DNA of 64,000 nucleotides from Symsagittifera roscoffensis (taxonomy: Eukaryota > Xenacoelomorpha > Acoela > Convolutidae), in contig NC_087067.1 in the NCBI RefSeq assembly GCF_963678635.1, positions 45,580,515 through 45,644,514 of the forward strand, written 5' to 3'. Positions 17,570 through 30,552 of the stretch are shown piece by piece; within the stretch, counting starts at the first letter, position 1; each line of letters begins with the position of its first letter. Under the pieces are notes generated by a model that had not been told where the DNA came from, made no database searches, and was given only the letters and a program-made list of their open reading frames with translations. The position numbers and the translations under genes were made by a program.

Positions 17570-18326
17570 GTTTTCGACTTTATCATCGATTCTTAGCAAC
17601 TTCCACGCCCCTTCTCTCTTGGCCTTATTTCTTGGAGTTCGATTCCCGGCCGGATCTTGTTTTTTTTTCAGTATCTGAATTTTAATTTTTTTTCGGGAAA
17701 AATTGAATAGTCAGACTATAGTTTGTCGGCTCATATTTGGTCGGCCTAGTTGCCAAACTTATGATTTTTTTTGCGTTTTTGGTTCCTGTAGTTTTGTAAA
17801 TGTACTATCTCTGAATGGTATATTTCCCTTTTTTTTTCGCTTAGAAATTTTATTCGGCCGAAAAGTTCAAATTTTTTAATCGCACAAATTTTTTTTGACC
17901 ATTTCCTCTGGCACTCTTTGTTTTCGGATCAATTTATCGTCTAACCACGTCATGTTTGCTTAGTGAACGCGCGGAAGCTTGTTTAATGCTAGTGGTTGTG
18001 TCCTGGTCTGTTTTTCTGAGGTTGAATATTTTGTATTTCATAAAAATTGTTGATTTTTTCAATTTTTTTTCGACTTCTCCATGTCATTGTGTATTTGGTA
18101 GCTTGCAATGCTACGCTTTGTTGTATCGCAAGTGATGCGAAGCTCCGCCTCGCCTCTGTGTAGATATTTCTTCTACCGTTTTGTAGAGCTGTTTTTTTAC
18201 CATTTTCCCGCTTGCGAAGTCGCCTTGTTTTTCTTTTTCATTCAAGTTTGTGTTAATTAGATCTAAATACGTGCTTGAAATTTCATGCACAATTTTTTCA
18301 GATTTATTTGACCGACCACAAAAACT
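17570..18326. other. Intergenic stretch upstream of stomatin
   Basis: T-rich DNA with a SINE-like B-box relic (17626-17670) and a GC-richer palindromic stretch near 18115-18165 with the recurrent 'GCGAAGCTCCGCCTCGCCTCTGTG' flavour of the local SINE tails. Promoter elements of the stomatin gene must lie here but none is evident. Confidence 0.4.
17626..17670 (+). repeat. SINE-like relic, family 2 (B-box type GTTCGATTCCCGGCCGG)
   Basis: Carries GAGTTCGATTCCCGGCCGG followed by ATCTTGTTTTTT. The same block recurs near 25731, 31618 and 36277 with the shared tail 'GGCCGGA(T/C)(A/C)TTGTTTT'. This resembles the pol III B box of a tRNA-derived SINE. Only the B-box end is recognisable. Confidence 0.55.
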
Positions 18327-21300
18327 ATGACCAGTGTGAATATGGAAAATCGTCACCTCAAGGATGGAGAATCCGGTAAGTTGATCAGTAGCATATGTAA
18401 TAGGTGATGGGTAACATGCAATTATCGTTTGCTTCTACTGTGAAGCATTCAATGTCTGTGAATTAATGCGCTTGTACGTCCGAGACAGTTCAAGGCAATA
18501 TCTTATGCCTTGGAATTTACTCTTAAAAATGGTTTGTCTGAACATAAATTAAATTCATGAAATAAATGCTTGTAATTTTGAGTCCAATTTACCATTATGG
18601 ATTAAATTCTACATTGGCTTCCATTATCGATAGAATTTCTTCCATATCGATGCGTTTTTTCCAACCAGGTTATTTTTTATGCTGTTTTTGTCAGTCATCT
18701 AAATCTCATAGCCACTTGAAATTTAACTTCAGAATTCGTCCAGATTGATGAATTTTTCATGTGAAGTATTTCAATTTTTCTTAATTTTTTTTAATAGTGT
18801 GAAATGTTAAAACCTCCTTCTATGGATTTTAGGAGAGAATTTTTACGAGACCGGTTTCATCGGTGGCTGTTTCATAAAAAGTCATACAGTTGTAATTCTA
18901 ATGTTAATTAAAGTTGTAATTTAGCATTAAACTTTTGCAATCTGTCATTTGTTCTCAGAAGGGGACGAGGACCAGGGAATCTGTGGGAAGCTGATCATCC
19001 TCGTCTCAGTGGTGATGGTGGTGCTCACGTTCCCAGTGGCAGTGTTCATGACTGTGAAGATCGTGCAGGAGTACGAGAGGTCTGTCATCTTCAGACTCGG
19101 ACGTATCCTGGGCGGAGGCGCCAAAGGACCCGGTAAGAATCGCCACAATTGCGAGGTCTTTACTATTACAGTCCAAAAATGGTCTCTCTCGTAGTTTGCA
19201 AATTAGACAAGGCTCGAATATGATTGGTTGAAATTCATTCCAGTGAAAAAATCCGGATACTAATAAATCAGGGGCTCAGTTATTGGCAATTTGGAATCGT
19301 GTAACAGCAGAGGATTCAATTGGGCTACCATTGTTTGCCATCGGATCTTTTGTCTAAATTTTTCGAACCTAATCTGAGAGCGTAGTGTAATTAATAATTG
19401 TAGAGCAGCTAATTACCGAGGGAAGCTTTTCAACCTCACAACGAGGAAGGACGGCAAATCTTGAAAGAGCGAAAATTATTCTCGAGGGTCAATGATCTAC
19501 AGATCTACGAATCTAGAGGTCTTTTTTTCGTAACCATAAATTGCTCATATGCGCGACACTGCTTTGCTGAATGCGTTGCGCAAACTATGCTCCAGCGATA
19601 TATTCAATTTCAACCAATGAAAATCGAGCATTTTCCTGAATTTTTTCGTATTTCGATATTTGCGAATTAGGGTGGAATAATTAAAAGAGCCGTTGTAGAG
19701 TGTGATATGATGTTGTGATTTAGGCATCTTCTTCGTCATCCCCTGCACTGACACTTATGTGAAGGTTGACCTGCGAACTGTGTCTTTCGACGTCCCTCCA
19801 CAGGAGGTGAGTGAGATTCATTATTTGTGTCTTTCTTCCCTTTATACATTCTCGTTTCACCTGTTTTTGCTGGCACAACAGGAGCAGTGCACTATCCTAC
19901 AAAACAACCCCAAAAATAGATAGAAACTTCAAGTTACTCAAGTAATAAAGCTGCTGCAGATTTATTAATTTTGTAAGAACCGAATTAAATTTTTGCAAAT
20001 CTGGAAAGTACCCCAAACGGAATTGATTTTTTAAAATATTATTTACGCTTGTGATTAGCAAGCGTTATCAAATCGAACATATATTTTTTCGGCTAGCAAT
20101 TTGTATAACAGAATCACCGAATCATTTTGTCGGCTCTTTTTGTCTACTCGGTTATTTTCTCAACTAATAGACTTACCGAACTCGCAACCTAACTCGCAAA
20201 TGAAAATGTTCATTAAAAGTTTTCACTTATTTGGTGGTACTTTTGCTATAATCACGAACTGTAGCATTTAAAATTTCAGAGCATCTGTTCTCTGATTTAT
20301 TTGTATCGAGTGTTTGTTATTTTTTAAGCTTCCGTTGCTGAGTGGTGAGTGCGTGAGACTCAGAATCTCTAGGTCGCAAATGGAATCCGAGACAGTAGAA
20401 TTTTTACTCATTCGAGGCTTATTTGTACGCCTTCTTATCTATAATATATTTATATCTCAGAGGTTGCAAATCTTGCCTCCAAGTATGACTGCTCAATTTT
20501 GTTTTTAGCTTTATAGGTTTTTCGTTTTTTATAATGTTTTTTAATGATTTCAGAAAAATTTGGAAAGTTTTCACGAAAGTTGAAGTCTCAATCTTAAAAT
20601 TGGTTTTGCCATGATACTCTCAGATGTTGCAAGCCTTGCCTCCGAAATTGACTGCACAATGCTTGTATACTCAGAGATATGGTTTTTCGACACAAAACTT
20701 ATTTTCAAATATTTGAAATTGGCGAACTTTTGTGGGCAGATGTCAGAGTTGTCTAGGAGTTGCAGATACGGCCTTTATACGATGATAGCTTGAAACTTAT
20801 TAGTTTTGTAGGTATGACGTTGTATTGAAAAAACTATAAAAAGCTCAGATTTGATTTTTTTTTTTCATTTATTGAAACTTTTACGCTATGGCGTTGAGAT
20901 GTGAAGTTACTTACTAACGGAGGTTGCAGATGAAGACTTTAAGTTTTCTACTCGGATCCTTTCTGTGTTCTTAGATCTAATGAGACATCCATCTATCTAA
21001 CAAGTCATCCCTCCTAGCTTTCCTTCCGACTAGTAATCCATTCATTAAGCCATAATCCAATCGATCAAGCCTTTTTTTCATCAAGCGATTCATCCAACCA
21101 GCCGTCAGGCCATTCATTTGTTAATTGACTCATCCATCAATCTAGCTATCCATCCAACCAGCTATCCATACATCAAGCCACTCATTCATCGGCAATTCCA
21201 TCTAGCCATGCATTCAGCGAGCCATCCGTCCAGCCATCTATCAAGATATTCATTCATCAAGCAAGCCATCCATCTAGCCCCAATCATCCATCTATCTAAT

Positions 21301-24300
21301 CATCCAACCCGCTATCTGCCTACTCACCTAGCCATCCGTCCAACTAATCAGCCATCCATGCATTCAGCTATTGATTCATCCATATATTCGTCTAGCAATC
21401 CATCCAGCCAGCCATTCATCCAACCAGACATCCTCCAACCATCCATCCCTCCATTCATCTCTCCAGCCATCCATTTGTTCATCTGCCCTGCTATCCATGC
21501 ATCAATTGACCCTTCTGCCTGTCTAGCCCCTCTCTAGGCTACCATGCATCCAGCCATCCATCCATCTATCAAACAATCATACGTCTAGCCATCAATTGAT
21601 CAATTCAACCAACCATCCGTTCATCTTGCCATCCGTCCGTCAATTCAGCAATCCATTCATCTATCTTTCGGTTGATCTAGCCATCCATCTATTTTGCCTT
21701 CCATCCACCCAGTTAACCAGTCTTCTATCTATCACTACAGACATCCATCAATCCTGCCAGCCATTAATCACCCGACGGTCCATCCATTTATTCAAGTCGT
21801 CCTAAACCCAGCCGTTTATCGTCGATCTAGCCATCCATCGATCTACATTTCCATCCATCCCGCATCCATCCATGCAGCCATCCATGGTCGATCTGGCTAT
21901 CAACCCAACTAGCAATCTCTACGTCAAACAACCCATTCATCCAAGCCTTCCATCCCACAAGCTATCAATTCGCCAGGCCAAATTTTCATTCTGTCATCTC
22001 TCAATTCCGCTATCAGCCATTCGTTCAGCTAACCACCCTTTAAGCTGGCTATCCATCCAGCCATCCGCCCATCTAGCCTTTCAACCAACCAGTCATCCAT
22101 CCCTCCCTCCGCTTATCAATTTAGCCATCCATCCATCAAGCTATCCGTACAATCAACCAGTCAGTCTTCGATCCAGCCATCACTCAAGCCATCTATATCT
22201 CCATCCATCCAACTAACCGTCTTGGCATCATCTAGACAGCCATCCATGTCTCCGTCTAGCTATCCATTGTGCCTTCAATCCATCCTTTTAGCATACAGCC
22301 AGTGGTCCATCCGACCATCCTTACAACTAGCTAAATATTTATCCATCCAACCTATATTTCTCTTTGAGGTAAACGTTGTCATCTTTCAGGAGCAGCTTTA
22401 GCTGCAGGGGGCCTGCTAGTAGCTTTTTATAGAGCTGCTTTTTTGTCGTGATTCGCTAGTGTTTGCGAAGCGAAACTTCACCTCTATGTCGAAATTTGTT
22501 TCTTCTCTTGGTTGTAAATTTAAGTTTTCGTTGTTTATACGCTTAAAACGGTTTATTGAGTTAAACGGCTTGGGAACAAGCTCTGATCGGCGAAAACAAG
22601 ACTTCTATGTGTGTGCGTCTGTGTGCATTGGCGGGGAGGTTCAACAGATGTCTGCAAAAGTATTATCGCTTTGACGCTTTGTTTTTCTTTTTAGTGCTAA
22701 CTGTAGCTGGTACTTGTATTATTGAACGTTTTTCTTTCCCTCAAAATGAAAGTTAGAGACATTTTTTCAAATTTTTTTTCTGATTTAGTAGCTTCCGTCT
22801 TATTTTGTGTCTGTTTGCTTGCCATGCTGTTTGTGCCGTATAGCAAGTGTTGCGCTGCAAAGCTCGCATTAGCTTTTTTTGTAATATCTAGCATGTACAC
22901 TGAGGGTCATAATTCAGACTGTCATTGCTCTAAGATATGAGGTTTAATTAAGTTGAATTTTCATTATACAAGTGGGCACCCGGCATTAATAGTGGATCTT
23001 GATCAACAGAAACTAGAGACTATCAACTTCAAACATGAAGCAAAATGCAAACAAATGCTTGCAATGTTTTGATTTAGAACTCAAGGCATTGAGTTGTAAG
23101 ATCGACAATTCAACTCATTTAATGTTGGGTGCTCATTTTTGGTGCAAATGTTCTGAAATCTATTGGATTTTTTAGAATCGACAGGCCGGAGGATGGGTTC
23201 TAGATGTTAGCAGATATTTTTGTTTGATGCGTTCAAAAATGTTGTCTAATGAGCAGCTGAAAGTATTTTTTTAATGATTAGCATTTTTTTATGATATGCT
23301 TTATTGAATGGTAAGTTTTTTGATTGTCCGGACGAAATGGGACTTAGCATTTCTCGAATAAACCGATAGTCTTTGATAGAGTAAAAAGTTTTAGTGTAAC
23401 TTCACAAACTTTGGCTCCTAAAAAGGTGCACCAAGGTAATGACGATTAAGTGGTTGATCTCGTGTGCTTATTCACCAATAGGGTGCAACTTTTTATGTAA
23501 ATATGCTCGAAGAATGTTGAATACCCCCTTGTGTATCTAGCTTATGAATGGACATTTTTTGTGCGATTGGGAGCTGATGTTTGTTTGTTCAACTAATGTT
23601 TTCTTGGAAACTAAGCTTTTTGTAATTGAAATGTTAGAGTTTCAAGTGTGACTGATGTGATTGTAACATGTAGCATTTTTTCGCGGCCATTTTTCACATC
23701 GCAACTTGCATGTTTTGATTCGGAGTAGTATATGCAGTGCTTAGCGGATAAATTTACATCTCTTGGTTAATAACTTAGGCAGAATTAGTGGGTTGGGTTG
23801 AAGCACGAGGATGGTGTTTGATATAGTTAAATAACCTAGTCCGATTTTTAAGAGTAATGAACGTAGTGAAGACTCTTATATAGGTCTTGCTGATTTTTTT
23901 TTGTTTTTTTTTATTCTCAGGAAAAATCCTAAAATATTGATGTAATGAGGGATGCACTTTTTGAGTTCAGTTGAAATTCATCTGCTGAAAGTGGCGCAAA
24001 TAGCACTCTCCAAATACGAACGTGGAAATGGCGCTAAAAACGTTCTAGTTTCGATAGTGGAATTTATTTTTAAGATTTCCCAGCGGAATAAAAACTTTAC
24101 CTGTTGATCCAGTTTTCTCAAGTTGGGTTCATGTTATCAAGAAATCGCCAATCATAAATTGTTCTAGAAATTCAAAGAGCTTAAACGGCATCTTCTGTTT
24201 TTTTGAAATTCCAAAGTTGAGGGTTTTTTAAGAAAGTCAGTGTTTTTTTTATGTTTACTTGGTTTCATTACTTTTTTCCAATCTTCGATTGGCTATGTTT

Positions 24301-27300
24301 GTGACGTTCATCTCTTCAATTTTTTAAGGAGTGAGGGGAGTTACGAGTTAAAATAAGAGTCGATCTGATTGTTTAGATCCTGTCCAAAGACAGCGTGACT
24401 GTGGCAGTGGACGCTGTCGTCTACTACCGTATCTCGAACCCGACCATCTCTGTCACGAATGTGGAGGACGCCAACAGGAGCACCAAACTCCTGGCCGCCA
24501 CCACTCTGAGGAATGTGTTAGGCACCAAGAATCTCTCGGAGATCCTGGCTGACCGGGACACCATCTCGAGCACCATGCAGTCCATGTTGGACGAGGCCAC
24601 TGATCCCTGGGGAGTGAAGGTGGAGAGAGTCGAAATGTAAGACTAATGTTATATTTAAAAAAAAGGCCCATGAACGAAGTGAATTTTCACTTTTTTGCTC
24701 ATGATTTTGTAATTAGTAGCAAGTCTCAAATTTTACGATCTCAAAACTGGAGTTTGATTTTTAAGTGTAAAAGAGCAAAGGGATTTTCACTTTATATATC
24801 TTGCTATATTTTTTGTTCGATGAGTTTGATTTTTCGCTGTTTGAGTCATGATTTCTTTACTTCATTTTCTTTGCGAAAAGGAATACAAACTCCACTATCG
24901 AACAGCAAAAGTGTGAGATCATGAAAAGATTGAAATACTTCTAATTTCGAAAAATGGAATTTCATTTTCTAAATTTTCAGAGGAATCATAAGACTTGCGA
25001 AGCTTCTTTTTTCCAATCTAAGTCACAAATATTGGTTCCACTTTTAGGGCACCTTTACAGCTTTTTGATAGAACGTGCTTTGACATTCGAATAGTAATAA
25101 GTTAACACAGTTGATGCATTTTTAATTCATCAAATGAACCGAAAAAAGTGATTTGTTTCAAACAACATAACAATAATGAAAACTCGATTTCAGAATTTTT
25201 TTAAGTCAACATATCTCGCAATTTTTTGAAATGCATGATTTATACTTAATGTGGCTTTATGCTTTGCATTTTGTTACATCCAAAGTTAGTGTGGATGACT
25301 TCAATTTGTGATCTTCCTAATCATTACTTGCAAAATTGATTTTATCTGTATTTGATGCCACTTTTGCTGAATAACTTTGCCAATATATTAGCATATGTAG
25401 CTGCTTTATTCGTTACTAGTGTTTGTCCATTGTTATCGTGACTAGTGTTTGTTGGTTGTTAAGCTTGCGTGGCCTATTGGATAGTGCGTGAGTCTCAAAA
25501 TCTCTTGATTGCAGTAGGTCACAGATTCGAGTCCTACACGTAGCCGAGTTTTTGCTAATTCGAGGCTTCTTTCAACTTTTTCTTATTTCACTTGATAGCT
25601 GCTTTTTGGTCGTGTTCTTGCAGGTGTTTGCGAAGCGCAGCTTCGCCTCTGCGTGGAAACTTAATATCTACCACGTTTTTTTTACTTGGTCTATGGGTAA
25701 ATTACACGCCTGTGAGTCATTAGCTGTAAGGTTCGAGTCACGGCCGGACATTGTTTTGTTTAATTTGGCAAATGTAATCAAGCAAATGCCAAAATTTGGG
25801 GAGAGATAGTGGTTCAACAAATGCAAAATAGTGGTTCTACAGTGACAAAAGTTGCTAGCCGATTTTCAACTAATAAATTTAAAGACATTGACAAAAAGAA
25901 GAATTCCGAGAAAAGAGCCTTTATCGAAATAATAATGCTCGTGTCAAGGTAAAAATGTTCTGGGAAAAAATCTGGTCGTGTTTTGACTTAAATTTATGGG
26001 GTTGAAGTAGCATTTGGTGAAACAGTTTTGAATTTGAAGTTAAATTTTTTCGATATTTTTTACATTAGCAAACACTTGCGCTCTATAACGAGTTTACTTT
26101 CTTCTAAACTAAGATGCACAATTTTGTAGCAATTTAATAGCAAGTTTTTATCTGCTTCCTTGGTGGCTGAAGTTTGGAAGACAGAAATTTAAGGTGGGAC
26201 AATTTTGAAAACCCAAATCTCCAACTCTAGATGTCGGCGGCTTAAATCCCTTCGGCGGCAAATTTTTTTTACAAGTCTTTTTTACAACTTTTACAACAAG
26301 AAATACATCGTGCCATGGGATATATTATGTGTATAAATACACAATATTTAGACCAACTCGCCTCAACTCAAGTTATAGGTATTTGTACAGGGTTAGTTCG
26401 CAGCCTAGACTACGTGGTTGTATAAAACTGCGCTCATTTGTTTCAAATTGACAGTTTTCAAAATATGAAATTGTTGAAACGTACTCTTGCTTGCCCCCGC
26501 CCCAGCAGCGTTATTGTCTTGTTTGATCGGAAAAAGCCAATGTTCTGGAATATCACTTTGGTTGTTTAGTCGTTCTTCCAAAATTGCTAGCCGTGTTTCA
26601 AGTACACTATAGAAGGACACAATGACAAAAAAGGGAAAACCAAGAAAAGATAGTTTGAATTGAGTGCACATCCTCCCCCCAAATAGACCATATTAAGATC
26701 CTCCACACCAGCGTTTGATTTCTATTAAATTTGCTGAGCACTGCGGTTTGGGAGGGTGAGAGGGTTGCGTTGCGTGTTTGCTTGGTCCGAGAGTTTTTTG
26801 TTCAACACACTTGTCTGCATCTGGTTTGTCTTCGTCGGTATAAACACTGGCGAGCTTGCGAAGCGTAGTGTATTAGTGCGAACCTTCTTTCTTTTCTAAC
26901 CTAACAAATAGAAATGTTCATCAAAATCATTGGAAATTTTATAGCATCTGTTCTCTGCTTTATTTGTGGCTCGAGTGGTTGGTTTATGAAGCGTCCGTGG
27001 TTGAGTGGTGAGTGCGGGAGACGTAGCCGAGTTTTTACCTATTCGAGGCTTAATACGAGGCTTCGCTTCTGTGCTTAAAAGTTTTTACCTTGAATGTTAT
27101 AATCAAGTCTACTCTTCACTCTCAATACTCGAGCAACTGTAAAATTTGAAAGTTTCCTATATGCGAATTTTGAAAGTGATAAATCGTCGGTGATATGCTA
27201 CAATAGGTGGTAATTTTGAGTATAGTGCATGTATTTTATTTAAGAACTATTATGCATAATAGAGTCATTTCACTTTCAATCAACTGTACATGCTGCTAAG

Positions 27301-29014
27301 ATAGTACATTACTGTGCCAGTTGAAATGCTATTGAAAAATTCAAAATTCAAACTTGTTTCCCAAAAAATTGGCATTTGGAACAAATTATAAATAATGTGC
27401 GAAGTATAACAAAAAGCGATTCAGCTGTTCTAATTGACCTTACCATCGATTGTAATATATCATCAAATCGTCATTTATCCCTTTTGCAAGCGAAAACTCT
27501 TTGAATTTTGGTGTTGATGAAGATTTTTCAACTTTTGAAAATGGACAGAAAATTGTTAACAGCAAATAAATTGAGACCAAAAAACTTGAAAACTATGCCT
27601 TGCAAGCATTCAGTCTTCCTTTCGACTGTTTGCATAAGAACTCTCAATATCTTTTCGCAAATCGTTGTTATGGATACGTTTTTAATGCTCAAAATCAAAT
27701 CGTATAATTGCAGTCCATATTTGTCTAACAAATATTCAAGCGCAGCTTTGCCTCAATGAATAATTGACCACTATTCTCAGCAGCTATTGAACTCTCAAAG
27801 ACTATTCAGATTTTAAAAAAGCACCATTTGAAGCATTTTATCATTATGACGTAAAGAAAATTGAAGCTAAACATTAGAAGTGACGCACGTTTTGTAGAAT
27901 TTTCTGGCATATATAATCAGTGCCAAATTTTCATGCTGGAGACACGATATATTTTTGATGCATTTTGATGGTTTATAACAATGTGCTTAAAAATATAGCA
28001 TGTTTTGGTTACGTGCAACCACTTTTTCCATAATTTGTAAGCGCTGTTGATATATCTGCAGGACAAGTAGATGCATCTGACTCTTACGCCTAGAAATGGT
28101 TACACTACACGCGCGTAAAAGGTAGTCTCACCATGAAAACATGTGATGAATGCAACGATAATTTTTTACAGTTTTTTTAACGCTAAGGACAAAGCAGATG
28201 CATTTAAAATGGGTCAAAATTGATATTGATGGGAAGGTGGTATTGTTAAAATCGAGCCCAAGTCTTGAAAATTGACCCCCAACAATTATCATGTTTTGAA
28301 GCTGAATTTTTTTCTGACCACTAAAAGTCAAGGGGAACTTTGTCGCCTAGGCGAAGTCATGTACTGCAAGTGATCATCAGAAAAGGTCGAGGAAAAAAAC
28401 TTATTTGAATTACTTTCTTTAAATTTAAAAAAATAAATTTGCCGAAATAATTAAAATGCAGTTTTCTATTAGAAGTTGTATTAAAGTTTTAGGAAATGAA
28501 GAATTTATCTTCACAAACTACGCTCAATTCGAGAAGAAATGGAGAAAATGGGTCAAAGTTATTGGTCGGAACTTACTGTGATATTCGCACAGCAACCGGC
28601 ATTAATGTTTTTGAAATGTATATCAAAAAGGAACGAGATAAAGATAACACTTTGCTCATTCAATTATGATTAAGTGATTCAGTGGCCGATATTGAGATCT
28701 TTTTAAATGATCTTGAATTGTATTTTAGCAAGGATGTGCGTCTGCCTGTGCAACTGCAGCGAGCCATGGCCGCCGAAGCGGAGGCGGGGCGAGAGGCCAG
28801 GGCCAAGGTCATTGCAGCCGAGGGAGAACACAATGCCTCAAGAGCCCTGAAGGAAGCGGCCAATGTGATCGCCGAGTCTCCCGTGGCACTGCAGCTGAGA
28901 TACCTGCAGACGTTGAGCACCATCGCAGCGGAGAAGAACTCGACTATTATCTTCCCCCTGCCGATCGACATGCTGAACCAGGGACAAGGGGGAAGCAAGG
29001 GAACTAAGATGTAA
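18327..29014 (+). CDS. STOM: Stomatin (band 7 / SPFH family), five coding exons
   Basis: Exons 18327-18375, 18959-19132, 19724-19806, 24377-24636 and 28729-29014 have consistent phases (1, 1, 0, 2) and GT-AG ends, giving 283 codons; human stomatin has 288. The ATG at 18327 follows an in-frame TGA at 18309. Residues 1-26 form a hydrophilic N-terminus. A hydrophobic hairpin at about 28-49 contains Pro42, matching human Pro47. The band-7/SPFH domain follows ('[14 protein letters not shown]', '[20 protein letters not shown]', '[19 protein letters not shown]'). A helical oligomerisation segment ('[20 protein letters not shown]') and the C-terminal '[13 protein letters not shown]' complete it. Cys25 and Cys82 match human palmitoylation sites Cys30 and Cys87. 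It is an integral monotopic membrane protein that oligomerises in lipid rafts and regulates ion channels. Exon GC is far higher than intron GC. Confidence 0.95.
18376..19723 (+). other. Stomatin introns 1 and 2 (with exon 2 between them)
   Basis: Intron 1 (18376-18958) and intron 2 (19133-19723) are each about 590 bases, AT-rich, with GTAAG donors and CAG or TAG acceptors. I see no gene or repeat in them. Confidence 0.6.
20270..20440 (+). repeat. SINE-like repeat family 1, copy a (stomatin intron 3)
   Basis: Shares 'AGCATCTGTTCTCTG(A/C)TTTATTTG', then a tRNA-like body 'AAGCTTCCGTTGCTGAGTGG' followed by TGAGTGCGTGAGACTC, and 'TTTTTACTCATTCGAGGCTT' with copies near 25461 and 26943. The body resembles a tRNA-derived SINE head with A-box-like and D-arm-like parts. 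Diverged. Confidence 0.55.
21000..22345 (+). repeat. Degenerate ATCC/CCATC simple-repeat domain, about 1.35 kb
   Basis: Dominated by CATCCATCCA, CCATCCAGC and related words, heavily diverged; spans most of the middle of stomatin intron 3. Open frames across it are by-products of the 4-base repeat and not genes. Confidence 0.88.
22400..22505 (+). repeat. SINE-tail-like palindromic block
   Basis: Contains 'AGCTGCTTTTTTGTCGTGAT', then 'GTTTGCGAAGCGAAACTTCA' and CCTCT. The same order is seen at 25590-25665 ('GCGAAGCGCAGCTTCGCCTC') and partly near 18140 and 33270. The GCGAAGC...GCTTCGC core is self-complementary. Probably the 3' part of repeat family 1. Confidence 0.5.
22506..24376 (+). other. 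Remainder of stomatin intron 3
   Basis: AT-rich intron DNA without a gene; only the short hairpin repeat at 23843-23884 is recognised. It ends in the exon-4 acceptor TGTTTAG. Confidence 0.5.
23843..23884 (+). repeat. Short hairpin repeat AAGAGT...ACTCTTATATAGG, copy 1
   Basis: Reads TTTTTAAGAGTAATGAACG followed by TAGTGAAGACTCTTATATAG. The AAGAGT and ACTCTT arms pair. Two more copies lie at 30553-30639. Confidence 0.6.
25400..25665 (+). repeat. SINE-like repeat family 1, copy b, best preserved (stomatin intron 4)
   Basis: A tRNA-like head at 25461-25545 has an A-box-like GCGTGGCCTATTGG and a B-box-like GATTCGAGTCC, then 'CCGAGTTTTTGCTAATTCGA'. A tail with AGCTGCTTTTTGGTCGTG and the GCGAAGCGCAGCTTCGCCTC palindrome follows. 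Consistent with a tRNA-derived SINE. Confidence 0.6.
25676..25765 (+). repeat. SINE-like relic, family 2, copy b
   Basis: 'TAAGGTTCGAGTCACGGCCG' followed by GACATTGTTTTG matches the B-box block of copies near 17639, 31618 and 36277. It lies directly after a family 1 copy, so the two may form one composite unit. Confidence 0.55.
25766..28728 (+). other. Remainder of stomatin intron 4
   Basis: AT-rich intron DNA. Apart from a family 1 repeat copy (26943-27075) I see no gene or mobile element. It ends with the acceptor TATTTTAG before exon 5. Confidence 0.5.
26943..27075 (+). repeat. SINE-like repeat family 1, copy c
   Basis: 'AGCATCTGTTCTCTGCTTTA' upstream, then 'AAGCGTCCGTGGTTGAGTGG' followed by TGAGTGCGGGAGACG, and 'CCGAGTTTTTACCTATTCGA'. 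Relative to copy b it lacks the middle of the tRNA-like part. Confidence 0.5.
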
Positions 29015-30552
29015 ACAAAAATAAACAAGTGACAGGTCAAGAAACCACTACCACATCTACTACACGCACAATTGAAAACTGCACGTAACGTGGGAGCTTC
29101 GAAGATCAAGTAAAACTTGCGTTTCTCAGCTCTTAGTGTATTTTTGTAACTACTCATAATCTATCGCACAGACCTTTCAAATGTTTCTTTGTAAATTTAC
29201 CCACCTGACTAAAACAACTTAATTAATGTTGAAAATCGTGGATGAAGTTGATCTGTACATTTTTATTTCGATGTTGGATGTTCAGTAAGAGACAACTTTT
29301 TCTATAAAACGTTTAATATCAAAAAAATTATGTCCTTGAAGATATCGATTTGCTAGTAGTTGCTATCTCAATAATCAGAAGCTGCTATTAACTTTGTAGT
29401 GTAAGAAATTATCGCCGTTCTTTTCTCGTTGGTTTGATGTGCTCTCAACTTAGTTTAGTGGCTTTTTGAATTTGATCACAAAGTTCAATTTTGTATCTTT
29501 TGTGGTGATCATGTTAGTTTCAACAGTTTTAATTAAGAAAAAGGATACATTTTGTCTCGAAGCAAAACACTTTCGACTTCTAACAGGATCAATTATTTTG
29601 TGAAACTGCGCCGAGAAGCTCCTGTTAAACTGTTGATCGATTGTAATTTGTAGTCTATTCAATTTGAAATCGTAATCAACATGGTCAAACAATCCGCTAA
29701 TAACCACTTACTCCTTGTCCTTTTCCTTTTTATGCTCTCTGCGTTTTGATAATTAACTTTTTTCAGCATACAAATAGGAAAGATTGTTAAAATAAATCAT
29801 ATAGCAACAGCTTTTGTATGCAGTTTTCAAGTTATTATACATTCTTTAACAGGAAACTTGCAATGATGGTAAAAACAAATTAAACATCAGCTATTTATAA
29901 AATTCGCTAGTGCAAGTTTATCGACCTGTATTCGTGTCTATGCCAACCTTGCTTACATAAGCTTGCGTTGCCTAGTAGTTTTTTTTTCCGCAGGGGAGGA
30001 AGCGACTTTTCATCCATAACTATTGAAATAAAAATATCGATGAAAGAAAATCATGCAGTTTGTTTGCTGTAATAGGGATATTTACATGCAGTTATAAAGC
30101 AAAAGCACATGGACTCAAAAAAGAATGATTCGTTTTTCAAAGAATTGTTTGCCCAGTTTAAGTAAATGATTTTTATTGATGTTTTAACCCATTACAGAGT
30201 CTAATTTTCTACGCTTTCCTTAAAGATTGATATTGAATGTTTTGTTTCAATCAGATTACTGGCAAAAGTGAAATCAAATTGGTTTCCTGCATGCTTTTGA
30301 TCTGACTCTATAGAAGCTCCAGCAGTTTTAAAATTGAGCCCAATGCAAATCTTTTTATCCAAATTTTCACTTGAATGTCCAATTAAATTGTTTTGAACAT
30401 CTGGTTTTGTTGAGAGATTTGAGCATGAAATTTCACAAATGTTTAAATATTGTGAAGACTCGATTTTATCAAGATAATTAAGAACATTTTGCAAGTTTTT
30501 GATAAACAAAAGGACGCCTCTTCCGCTCGAATTGTGTCTATATAGGTTTTCT
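29015..30552. other. Stomatin 3' UTR and downstream intergenic DNA
   Basis: An AATAAA at 29020-29025 follows the stop by only five bases and others lie further on; I cannot tell which is used. The rest is AT-rich with no gene recognised. Confidence 0.45.

Noticed and set aside
21118-22216. Several open frames rich in Ser, His, Pro and Ile
   Set aside because: Direct translation of the degenerate ATCC repeat.
25461-25545. Possible tRNA gene
   Set aside because: A- and B-box-like boxes exist but the anticodon arm and acceptor stem do not pair; better explained as a tRNA-derived SINE head.
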